The notes under the pieces were generated by a model. That model was not told where the DNA came from and searched no databases. It saw only the letters and a list, made by a program, of their open reading frames with translations. A stretch of 56,815 nt of DNA, from the NCBI GenBank assembly GCA_026129905.1, contig JAHCHE010000042.1, positions 1 through 56,815 of the forward strand, in the 5' to 3' direction. This document shows, piece after piece, positions 17,409-25,175 of this stretch (position 1 is its first letter; every line of letters begins with the position of its first letter). Source of the stretch: Bryobacteraceae bacterium. Lineage in GTDB: Bacteria; Acidobacteriota; Terriglobia; Bryobacterales; Bryobacteraceae. The translations under genes and the position numbers were made by a program.

Positions 17409-20400
17409 TCAGAACATGTACTTCAGCGCGAACTGCATCTGGCGGTTCGGGTTCAGACCGCGGGTGCTCGAGACCACGCCGAACGCTCCTGTTCCCAGCG
17501 TGTTGCCCGGGTTGTTGAACTGCGGCGTATTAAACGCATTGAAGAACTCGGTCCGGAACATCAGCAGGTGCCCTTCGCGCCACGGCATCTTGAAGTTCTT
17601 GCTCACCGACAGGTCCCAGACGTTCACGCCGGGTCCGATCAGCGTGTTGCGCCCGGCGGTGCCATAGCCGCCCGAGCCGGGGATGTACACGCCCAGCGAC
17701 GCCGGCGCTCCCTCGTAGGTTGAGCGCACGAACGCGGTTGTGTCGAACCACCGCGCCGGATCCCGCTGACCGCTCGGAAGGTTTGCGTTCACCCCGAGCG
17801 TGTGCGGGCGCGAGGCCTCGTTGCCCCCTTTATTCTGCGTGTCGCCGCTCTGGCTCACCGTGAATGGCTGCCCGCTTTCCATGGTCACCAGCCAGCCGCC
17901 CTGCCAGCCCCCGAGAACCGCTCCGGTGAAACCCCGCAACTGTTTGCCCCACGGGACCTCCCACACCCCGCCGAGCACCAGGCGGTGGCGAACGTCCTCG
18001 ACGCTGTCGCCGCGCTCGTAAGCGCCGCGCTGGCGGGCGCTCTGGCAGCCGCAGCCGCCGCGGTTGATCGTCTCCGTGATGTCGTCGATCATGTGGCCCC
18101 AGGTGTGCGCCGCCGTGAAGTTCAGGCCGCGGGAGAACCGGTGCTCATACCGGGATTGCAGCGAGTGATACAAGCCGTTGCCGTCGGAAACCATCATGCG
18201 AATAGTGGCGAATTGCGGATAGGGCCGGCGCGGCTGCACCGGTCCCGGTCCGGGTTCGGGCTGGTTGAAATTGCGGAGACTGGTGTCGACGTTCGCGCTC
18301 TTGCTGGCCACCCAGCCGACCTCGATGAGATCGTTCCCGCCGAACTGGTGCGCGATGGTGGCGTTGTAATTCTGGACATACGCGTTCCGCCGCTTCCGGT
18401 CGACGGGAACGGTGACGACGTTGAATATGGGATCGTCGGGATACAACTCCCGCGGCACGGGATTCCGAATCGTCGCGATGGGCGCAATCGGCCTGCCCGC
18501 GGCATCCGCCAATTCGTTCCGCACGGTCAGGCTCCCGCCCGCCGGCGGGTTCAATTGCAGGATATTCATGTTGTCGAACTGCGCGGCCGTGCGAAAGACG
18601 CCGTACCCGGCGCGGAATACCGTCGCGTTGGTGAGGCGGTAGGCCAGGCCGAAGCGCGGGCCGAAGTAGTTGTACTCGGGCAGGTACGGCTGGAGGAAAG
18701 CAGTCGGGTCGTCGGGGACGAGACGCAGCGGGCCGTCCATCCCAAAGCTGAGGAAGCGGGTGACGCGATTGGCCTCGTTCGGCAGCGTGAAGTAATCCCA
18801 GCGCAGTCCCAGGTTTAACGTCAGTTTGCTGCTCACCTTCCAGTCGTCTTGGGCGTACATGCCGAACCGCCAGTTGCTCACATCCGACAGCGGCACCCCT
18901 TCGGGAGTCAGCGTCTCCCGCGGGAATCCGAGCATATACGCCGCCGCGCCCAGCCCGGAAATGTCCCGGTTGAAGGTCAGTTGCCCGAACGGCCAGTTGT
19001 TCGTCGTCGCCTCGTCGACGTGGTAACGGATATCTCCGCCGAACTTGAACGCGTGCCGCCCTCTCAGGACGCTCACGTTGTCTACCAACTGGTAGGTCCG
19101 GGAGTTGTCGATATTCGACGAGGCCGCGATCTCGCCCATCCCCTGGTAGCCCTCGATGACGATGGTGGGGAAGCCCTGCTCATCGTCCCGCAGTGGACGG
19201 CCATCCGGTCCCCCGACGCGCATCCCGGTGATGCCGAGGTCCTCGATCTTGAAGCCCGTCCCGGTCCGCGGCCCGATCCGGCGGATGTGTCCCTTGTGGT
19301 ATCCGAAGCGAAACTCGTTCAGCAGCCCCGGAGAGAACGTGTGGACGTGCTGGACGCCCAGGCTCTGGTTCGGGAAGGTGCGGTCGCGCTGGAAGAAGTT
19401 CGGGTTGATGCTTACCGTCGGGAAATCCCGCGCGGAGTAGATGTAGTGAAACGTGAGCTGATCCTTGTCCCCCAGGTAGTAGTCCGCCCGCCCGAGGAAC
19501 TGGTCGATGTTCAGATCGTCCTGCACGACGCCGGCAAAGTTCTGCGTCCCGCCCTGGTTCGGGGCGGGCATGAATTCGTTGATCAGCCGGACGGAAACGG
19601 GGTCGAGGCGATTCTGCGGGATCCGGTTGTTGGGAAACGGCTCCTGGTTCAGCGGATCGATGATCCGCGAGGAGACGCTGGAAAAGTCGCCCGCGCGCAT
19701 CTCCAGCGGCATCACGATCGCCGTCCCGGCCGATTGCCGCTTCTCGCGCACGCCTTCGTAGCCCAGCATGAAGAACATCTTGTTCTTGTGGACGGGGCCG
19801 GCGATCACGCCGCCGAACTGGTTTCGCCGCAGCACCGGCTTGGGCCGCGGGGCCGGAGCGAAGTAGCCTCGCGCGTCCATGGCGTTGTTTCGGATGAACT
19901 CGAACGCCGAGCCGTGGAACTCGTTGGTGCCCGACCGCAGTTGCACGTTGATATTGGCGCCCGACTGCCCGCCGTACTCGGCCGAGTAGTTCGAACTCTG
20001 CACCTTGAATTCTTGGATGGCGTCCACCGACGGATAGAAGTTCACGAACGGCGCCCGGTTGTTTACGGCCGTGATGCCGTTGATGTTCACCTGCATCCAG
20101 ATGTCGCGGTTGCCGTTGGCCACGACCCGGGTGCGCTCGCCGTTGGCTTCCTCCTTGATGCGCACCCCCGGCGTCAGGATCGACAACTGGAGAAAATTCC
20201 GGTTGTTGAGCGGCAGGTTTACGATGCGTTCGCCCCCCACCACGTCGCCCACAACGGCGCTTTCGGTTTCCAGCAGCGGCGCCGCCGAACTCACTTCCAG
20301 CGTTTCGACCACGTCGCCTACCTGTAGGCTGAAGTCGATGCGCGCCTGTTGGTTTACTTCGATCACGATACCGGTGCGCCGTTCGGTTCGAAAGCCCTGC

Positions 20401-20663
20401 TGTCCGGCTTCAACCGTGTATTCGCCCGGCCGCAGGTACCGGAACTGATACAGACCTTCGGCGCCCGTCTCGAGCGAGCGCGCGAATCCGGTCGCGGGCT
20501 GCTGAATCGTGATCCTGGCCCCGGAAATGACCGCTCCGGTGCCGTCGGTGACCGTCCCCAGAATGGCGGTATCGGCCGATTGCGCGAACGCGCCGGCCGC
20601 AAGCAGCGGCCCGATCGAGATTCCCAGCAAATGGCGGACAACCCCGCCCCTCGTCATTGACAT
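17409..20663 (-). CDS. Oar-like TonB-dependent outer-membrane receptor
   Basis: A 1084-residue outer-membrane protein with a signal peptide (cleavage near AFAQ), a carboxypeptidase-regulatory Ig-like domain at about 30-115 (ILGTVTDGTGAVISGARI), a plug domain at about 130-250 (NLPLNNRNFLQL; FKVQSSNYSAEYGGQSGANINV) and a large barrel ending in Phe (MQFALKYMF). This layout is the expanded Oar-like family of Acidobacteriota, thought to import glycans or other large substrates. No classical TonB box is evident. The start is the ATG at 20663; a second in-frame ATG lies six bases later. No substrate genes are adjacent, so the ligand is unknown. Confidence 0.93.
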   Translation of the reverse strand: MSMTRGGVVRHLLGISIGPLLAAGAFAQSADTAILGTVTDGTGAVISGARITIQQPATGFARSLETGAEGLYQFRYLRPGEYTVEAGQQGFRTERRTGIVIEVNQQARIDFSLQVGDVVETLEVSSAAPLLETESAVVGDVVGGERIVNLPLNNRNFLQLSILTPGVRIKEEANGERTRVVANGNRDIWMQVNINGITAVNNRAPFVNFYPSVDAIQEFKVQSSNYSAEYGGQSGANINVQLRSGTNEFHGSAFEFIRNNAMDARGYFAPAPRPKPVLRRNQFGGVIAGPVHKNKMFFMLGYEGVREKRQSAGTAIVMPLEMRAGDFSSVSSRIIDPLNQEPFPNNRIPQNRLDPVSVRLINEFMPAPNQGGTQNFAGVVQDDLNIDQFLGRADYYLGDKDQLTFHYIYSARDFPTVSINPNFFQRDRTFPNQSLGVQHVHTFSPGLLNEFRFGYHKGHIRRIGPRTGTGFKIEDLGITGMRVGGPDGRPLRDDEQGFPTIVIEGYQGMGEIAASSNIDNSRTYQLVDNVSVLRGRHAFKFGGDIRYHVDEATTNNWPFGQLTFNRDISGLGAAAYMLGFPRETLTPEGVPLSDVSNWRFGMYAQDDWKVSSKLTLNLGLRWDYFTLPNEANRVTRFLSFGMDGPLRLVPDDPTAFLQPYLPEYNYFGPRFGLAYRLTNATVFRAGYGVFRTAAQFDNMNILQLNPPAGGSLTVRNELADAAGRPIAPIATIRNPVPRELYPDDPIFNVVTVPVDRKRRNAYVQNYNATIAHQFGGNDLIEVGWVASKSANVDTSLRNFNQPEPGPGPVQPRRPYPQFATIRMMVSDGNGLYHSLQSRYEHRFSRGLNFTAAHTWGHMIDDITETINRGGCGCQSARQRGAYERGDSVEDVRHRLVLGGVWEVPWGKQLRGFTGAVLGGWQGGWLVTMESGQPFTVSQSGDTQNKGGNEASRPHTLGVNANLPSGQRDPARWFDTTAFVRSTYEGAPASLGVYIPGSGGYGTAGRNTLIGPGVNVWDLSVSKNFKMPWREGHLLMFRTEFFNAFNTPQFNNPGNTLGTGAFGVVSSTRGLNPNRQMQFALKYMF

Positions 20664-20912
20664 CGAGCACCCCCAGCCTCTGTTTCCTCAAAGACTACCC
20701 GTACCCATGCTCAGGAGATCGCGGGACCTCCAACCGAGATGTAGAACAGTGTAGCCGAACTGCTGCCGCCAGTCCAGAGAAATTTTCAGGCCCTGGGTTC
20801 GCGGCCCAGGGATCGGCGAAACGAATCGCTTTCCGCGGTCACTCTGTTGGTAAAGGCGTCCGAAACCGCAAGGGAAGCGGACCCGGCCAACCGCCTAAAG
20901 GAGGGAAACGCG
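20664..20912. promoter_or_regulatory. Divergent intergenic region
   Basis: These 249 bases separate the divergently transcribed receptor and CARDB-like genes and should hold both promoters. The only element I can define is the strong ribosome site AAGGAGGG at 20898-20905 for the plus-strand gene. No convincing -35/-10 pair or operator was found by eye. Confidence 0.4.
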
Positions 20913-21452
20913 GTGTGGAGAGAGATTAAAGGCGCGACAATTAACCGCAGACTCCAGGATTTGATTGCGGATATCGCGACGGCGGAGTTGGAACACGTTC
21001 CAATCCGTCTCTACCTGCCGAACCTGCGCTGCCGCAGCATCGATATCGGAGGAGGTCTGGCCGGTCAGCCGTTGCGAATCGCGGCGACCGTCGAGAATGT
21101 CGGCCAGCGGCGCTCCCGGGAATGCGGCGTCCAGGCGCAAGTCTGGCTCAGCGCCGCCAATCAGACCCATGTCCTGACGGCCCGTTGCCCGGCTCTGGAT
21201 CCGGCTTCGTCGTTTCGCGTCGAACTCGGTTCCATCCCTAACGTGGCCGAGAACCAGTTCGTCAACGTGACCGTCATGGTGGATCCGCCAACAGCGGCGC
21301 GCCCCGGCGGCGAAGTGTGGGAATCCAACGAGGAAGATAACGCCCGCTTCGACGGCGTCTACCTTGCGCCGGCCCCCTTGGAACCACTGCCGGAAGAGTT
21401 TCCCGAAGGGCCGGAAAGGCCTGAGCCGCCCGAGCCCCCGATCCGCAAATAG
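20913..21452 (+). CDS. CARDB-like beta-sandwich protein
   Basis: A 179-residue protein with one CARDB-type domain at about residues 35-155 (LRIAATVENVGQRRS, VWLSAANQTHVLTA, FVNVTVMVDPP, VWESNEEDN, where the ENVG and SNEEDN motifs are typical). The C-terminal tail is Pro/Glu-rich (PEEFPEGPERPEPPEPP). No signal peptide is present with the chosen GTG start at 20913, which is backed by AAGGAGGG seven bases upstream. CARDB domains are normally extracellular adhesion modules, so the absence of an export signal is odd. The gene is divergent from the receptor and convergent with the BtuC-like gene. Confidence 0.75.
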   Translation: MWREIKGATINRRLQDLIADIATAELEHVPIRLYLPNLRCRSIDIGGGLAGQPLRIAATVENVGQRRSRECGVQAQVWLSAANQTHVLTARCPALDPASSFRVELGSIPNVAENQFVNVTVMVDPPTAARPGGEVWESNEEDNARFDGVYLAPAPLEPLPEEFPEGPERPEPPEPPIRK

Positions 21453-21522
21453 CCGGACGGCCGACCGGCGGGCGGCGGGACGGCGGCGTTCGGGCCGGCC
21501 TGCGGCTGCGCTCCGCGCGGAC

Positions 21523-22530
21523 TTACAGCCACAGGCTTCTTTTCTTTGACCGCAGGAGCCAGATGAAGAACGGTCCGCCGAGCAGCGCTGTAATGACGCC
21601 GACCGGCACTTCCGACGGCGCCAGCGCGGTTCGGGCTACCGTGTCGCACACCGCGAGGAACACCGCGCCGGCAAGAAAGGCGCCCGGAATCAAGAGGCGG
21701 TGATCGGCGCCGAGGCGCAGCCGCAGCGCGTGAGGCACGATGAGCCCGATGAAGCCGATGGGACCGGTGACGGCCGTCACGCTGCCGGTGATGAGGGAGC
21801 CAGCGATGAAACCGGTTACCATGAGCCGGGTCGCGGACAGGCCGCGGGCGGTGGCCCATTCTTCGCCCACCGCCAGCAGGTTCCATTGGCGGGCGCGCCA
21901 AAAGACAAAGCCGACGGCGGAGAGAACCACCAGCGCGAGCCAACCGATGGTGGAGTACGTGTTCGGCTCGATGCCGCCCATCAGCCAGCGCAGCACGGCG
22001 AACGATTGCTGGAAATCCACCAGGTTGTGCAGGAACAGCAGCACCGCCGCGCAGACGCTGTTCATCGTAATTCCGGCCAGCAGCAGCGTGAAAGAAGACA
22101 TGCGCCGGCCGTGGGAGGCGATGGCGAGCACCAGGAGCAGCACCGCGCCCGCGCCCGCCGAAGCCGACAGCCACACGCCGGAGAAGCCGCCGACGCCGGT
22201 CCAACCGAAGACGATGGCGAGCACCGCCCCCAACGCCGCGCCGCCGGCCACGCCGAGTACGTACGGATCCGCCAACGCGTCGCGCACCAGCGCCTGAAAC
22301 AGGACGCCTGAAACCGCCAGCCCGCCGCCGACCACCATCGCCAGCAGCACCCGCGGGAGGCGAAAGCTGAAGAGGATCTCTTTATCCGGCGATACGCCCC
22401 GCAGGGCGCTGCCATAGTCGATGGACGTGGAGCCGATCAGGGGCAACAACGCCAGGGCGGCGATCGCCGCCAGCGCGCCCCAGGCAACGGTCCGCCCGAG
22501 ACGGCGCGCGGCGGCAGGCTCAGGCGTCAT
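21523..22530 (-). CDS. btuC: BtuC/FecCD-family ABC permease
   Basis: A 335-residue inner-membrane permease with about ten membrane segments. Family markers include FRLPRVLLAMVVGGGLAVSG near the N-terminus and GPIGFIGLIVPH in the last third (coupling-helix region). The family imports cobalamin, heme or siderophores. The start is the ATG at 22530, which overlaps the ATPase gene by 11 bases. It is the last gene of a CobD-like/BtuF-like/BtuD-like/BtuC-like operon, which makes a corrinoid the likely substrate. Confidence 0.92.
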   Translation of the reverse strand: MTPEPAAARRLGRTVAWGALAAIAALALLPLIGSTSIDYGSALRGVSPDKEILFSFRLPRVLLAMVVGGGLAVSGVLFQALVRDALADPYVLGVAGGAALGAVLAIVFGWTGVGGFSGVWLSASAGAGAVLLLVLAIASHGRRMSSFTLLLAGITMNSVCAAVLLFLHNLVDFQQSFAVLRWLMGGIEPNTYSTIGWLALVVLSAVGFVFWRARQWNLLAVGEEWATARGLSATRLMVTGFIAGSLITGSVTAVTGPIGFIGLIVPHALRLRLGADHRLLIPGAFLAGAVFLAVCDTVARTALAPSEVPVGVITALLGGPFFIWLLRSKKRSLWL

Positions 22531-23290
22531 ACCGAATCCACGGGCGTTTGCCCGCCTCTGCATGCAGGATGGCCTCCACCTCGAAAACGGAGCGGATGAC
22601 CTCGGCGCGCAGGGCCTCGGCGGGAGCGGCGTCCGCGGCCACGCCGCCGCGGTGGAGCACCACCACGCGGTCGCAGAAGGCGGCCGCCAGATTCAGATCG
22701 TGGGTCGCCGCCACGACGAGGATGCCGCGAGCGCAAAGCTGGCGAAGGACGCGCTGCACCGCGAGTTGATGCTTGACGTCGAGAAAAGCCGTCGGCTCAT
22801 CGAGCAGCAGCGCCTGCGGATCCTGGGCGAGGGCCGAGGCCAGCACGACGCGCTGGCGCTCGCCGCCGCTCAGCGAGCGGAAGTCGCGATGGCGAAAAGC
22901 AACCGTATCGGTGAACTCCAGCGCTCGCTCCAGCGCTTCATGGTCCGCGGGCGTCTCAAACAGGCCGTCGCCGAAAGGGGTGCGGCCCATCATCACCACC
23001 TGCTCGGCGGTGAACGGAAACTCCACCCGCAGCGTTTGCGGCACGAAGGAGACAGCCTGGGCGAGGCGGCGGCGCGGCCATCGCTTCACTTCGTTGCCCG
23101 CAAAGCGGCAATGGCCTTCATACTCGGGCCGGAGACCGGCCATGATTCCGAGCAGCGTCGACTTTCCCGCCCCGTTCGGTCCGACCACGGAAACGAACTG
23201 CCCCAGGGGGAAGTCGAGTTCGGCGACGTTCAGCGCCACGATTCCGTCGTACCGCATGGACACGCCGCGCAGCTCGAACAGGGGGTTCAA
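22520..23290 (-). CDS. btuD: BtuD/FecE-family ABC ATPase
   Basis: A 256-residue ATP-binding subunit. Walker A is GPNGAGKS (37-44), the signature is LSGGERQR, Walker B is ALLLDEPTAFLD and the switch His is in AATHDLNLA. It energises uptake with the BtuC-like permease. The start is a TTG at 23290 that shares bases with the TGA of the binding-protein gene (TTGA overlap), because the earlier frame is an Arg-rich shadow. The overlap suggests coupled translation. A siderophore transporter is the alternative, but the CobD-like gene upstream favours a corrinoid. Confidence 0.93.
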   Translation of the reverse strand: MNPLFELRGVSMRYDGIVALNVAELDFPLGQFVSVVGPNGAGKSTLLGIMAGLRPEYEGHCRFAGNEVKRWPRRRLAQAVSFVPQTLRVEFPFTAEQVVMMGRTPFGDGLFETPADHEALERALEFTDTVAFRHRDFRSLSGGERQRVVLASALAQDPQALLLDEPTAFLDVKHQLAVQRVLRQLCARGILVVAATHDLNLAAAFCDRVVVLHRGGVAADAAPAEALRAEVIRSVFEVEAILHAEAGKRPWIRYDA

Positions 23291-24135
23291 ATGCCGGCCT
23301 CCGGATGCAGCATCCGCGCAAACTCGCGGGCTGCTTCCACCATGCGGGTTCCCGGGACGACATAGATGTCGGAGGCCACCGCGTGGAGACGCTTGTTCTT
23401 CACCGCGGATAAGCCGGGATAGCGGCTCCACAACTTGAGGACGCGCGCCTTGTCCGCCTCGGTAACGCCCTGCGTATTGGCCATCTCGCCCATGTCGATA
23501 ATCACGTCCGGGTCGCGCGCCAGGATCTCTTCGAAAGAAACCCGCGGGTAGGCGGGCACGGCGTCGTCGAAGACGCTGCGGCCGCCGGCGACGGCCATCA
23601 GCTCGTTCAGATAGGAAGCTTTGCCGACGGCGACCAGGCCCTCGAGCGCGTTCGGCGTGCGGCCAATGACGAACAGGAGACGGCGTTGGGGCAGATCCGC
23701 CGTGCGGCGGCGAACGGCTTCCAGTTGCAGGCGTATGGTTTGCGCCAGACCGGTTGCCCGCTGGACGGTTCCCATCGCCTCGCCGATTTTCGCGATGGAA
23801 TCGAAGATATCGCCGACGGACGTATGCTTCAATTCCAGAACCCGAAGGCCCATGGCCTGGAGTTTCGCCGCCATTCCGATGGGATTTTCCTGAATCAAGA
23901 CGAGATCTGGACGAAGGCTGAGAATCGCCTCGTAATTCGGCTCCGTATAGGTGCCGATTTTCGCCAGCCGCCGCGCCTGTTCCGGATAGCGGCAGAACGT
24001 GGTAACGCCCACGACGCGGTCCCCCACGCCGAGCGCGAACAGCATCTCGGTAATGCTTGGGGTAGTGGAAACGATGCGGCGCGGCTGCGCCTGGCCCGCC
24101 AGCGCGGCCAGAAACAGGACAAGCGCTAGCCGCAA
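23287..24135 (-). CDS. btuF: BtuF-like periplasmic corrinoid-binding protein
   Basis: A 282-residue substrate-binding protein of the helical-backbone (cluster A) type. It has a signal peptide (LALVLFLAALAGQAQ), then RRIVSTTPSITEMLFALG, close to the BtuF opening, and VVGVTTFCRYP, where BtuF has the similar VVGVSDYSDYP. It delivers substrate to the BtuCD-like transporter. The start is TTG at 24135 with GAGGGA six bases upstream; it overlaps the CobD-like gene by ten bases. No ATG lies near the signal peptide. Its stop overlaps the next gene's start. Confidence 0.92.
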   Translation of the reverse strand: MRLALVLFLAALAGQAQPRRIVSTTPSITEMLFALGVGDRVVGVTTFCRYPEQARRLAKIGTYTEPNYEAILSLRPDLVLIQENPIGMAAKLQAMGLRVLELKHTSVGDIFDSIAKIGEAMGTVQRATGLAQTIRLQLEAVRRRTADLPQRRLLFVIGRTPNALEGLVAVGKASYLNELMAVAGGRSVFDDAVPAYPRVSFEEILARDPDVIIDMGEMANTQGVTEADKARVLKLWSRYPGLSAVKNKRLHAVASDIYVVPGTRMVEAAREFARMLHPEAGI

Positions 24136-25136
24136 ATATATTCCCTCAACAGCGCGATGACCCGCGCGTTTTCGGGCCGGGTCCGGATGGCGAGGCGGAT
24201 GGCCTCGCCGTCGACGCCGGGCGAGCCGGAGCGGTTGTCGACCAGGACCTTGCGCTGCCGCAGCCATTCGCAAAGGTCGGCCGCGCCGCCGGCCAGATGA
24301 ATCAGAAAGAAGTTGGCCTCGCCGCGGATCGGCGAGATGGACGGCAGCGATCGCAGTTCGGACCACATCCACTGGCGTTCCTCGGCCACGACCTGTTTCG
24401 AGCGCTCGGCGTGCTCCCTGTCCTCGATGGCTACCAGGGCGGCGGCCTCGGCAACGACGTTCACCTGCCACGGTTCCCGCTGCTCCAGCAGAGAATCGAT
24501 CGCGCCGGCGCGGCCAATCAGAGCTCCGATGCGAAGGCCCGGGAGAGCGTAGAAATTGGACATCGACCGCAGCACGAACAGGTTCGGCCGCTGCTCGAGC
24601 AACGTCATGGCCGAGGGGAGATCCGTGAACTCGATGAACGATTCGTCAACCAGGACCGGATTGTTGGTGGCCAGCAGCGAATTACGGAAACGGTCGAACG
24701 GCAGTGGGAGGCCGCACACCGCATTGGGATTGGAAACGATCAGCAGTCCTTTGTCGGGCCACTGCTCCGGGTTCCGCCAGTCCACGCGTTCGGCGTGGCG
24801 GTGCGCGTGGAAGTACTCGCCGCGGGCGGGAACGGCGATGACGGAGGCTTCCCGAAGCCACGCTCGCGCGAGAAAGTAGATGAGTTCCGTGGTTCCGTTG
24901 CCGAGCAGGATCTGTTCCGGCCGCACGTTCCACAGGTTCGCCAGCCGGCGGCGCAAAATCTGCGGCGTTCGCTCCGGGTAATGAATGATCCAATCGATGG
25001 CCCGTTTGATGGCCGGACGCACGGCTGGCGAGGGACCGAGCGGGTTGATATCGAGACGCAGGTCGAGAACCTCGCGCCAGTCCGCGGCGTCGTAGTAGGA
25101 GGATGGATGGACGGCGGCTTCGGTCACGTCTTCCAT
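24126..25136 (-). CDS. CobD/HisC-like fold-type I protein with Asn at the PLP-lysine site
   Basis: A 336-residue aminotransferase-fold protein that resembles threonine-phosphate decarboxylase CobD, which makes the aminopropanol arm of cobalamin. Conserved parts: LDINPLGPSP at the N-terminus, LGNGTTELIY, the NPN of VSNPNAVCG, VLVDESFIEF, and RLAIRTRPEN near the C-terminus with the substrate Arg. The PLP-lysine motif, normally RSLTKFYALPGLRLG, reads RSMSNFYALPGLRIG, so residue 194 is Asn (codon AAT at 24555-24557). If real, it cannot form the usual Schiff base. It is first in the corrinoid operon, 39 bases after the kinase gene. Confidence 0.88.
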   Translation of the reverse strand: MEDVTEAAVHPSSYYDAADWREVLDLRLDINPLGPSPAVRPAIKRAIDWIIHYPERTPQILRRRLANLWNVRPEQILLGNGTTELIYFLARAWLREASVIAVPARGEYFHAHRHAERVDWRNPEQWPDKGLLIVSNPNAVCGLPLPFDRFRNSLLATNNPVLVDESFIEFTDLPSAMTLLEQRPNLFVLRSMSNFYALPGLRIGALIGRAGAIDSLLEQREPWQVNVVAEAAALVAIEDREHAERSKQVVAEERQWMWSELRSLPSISPIRGEANFFLIHLAGGAADLCEWLRQRKVLVDNRSGSPGVDGEAIRLAIRTRPENARVIALLREYICG

Positions 25137-25175
25137 TTAACCACTGAGGGCTCGGCGAAGCGACGGCGGGCGGAG

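Noticed and set aside
25137-25175. Cobalamin riboswitch in front of the corrinoid operon
   Set aside because: Only 39 bases lie between the kinase stop and the CobD-like start, too short, and no B12-box-like sequence was seen there.
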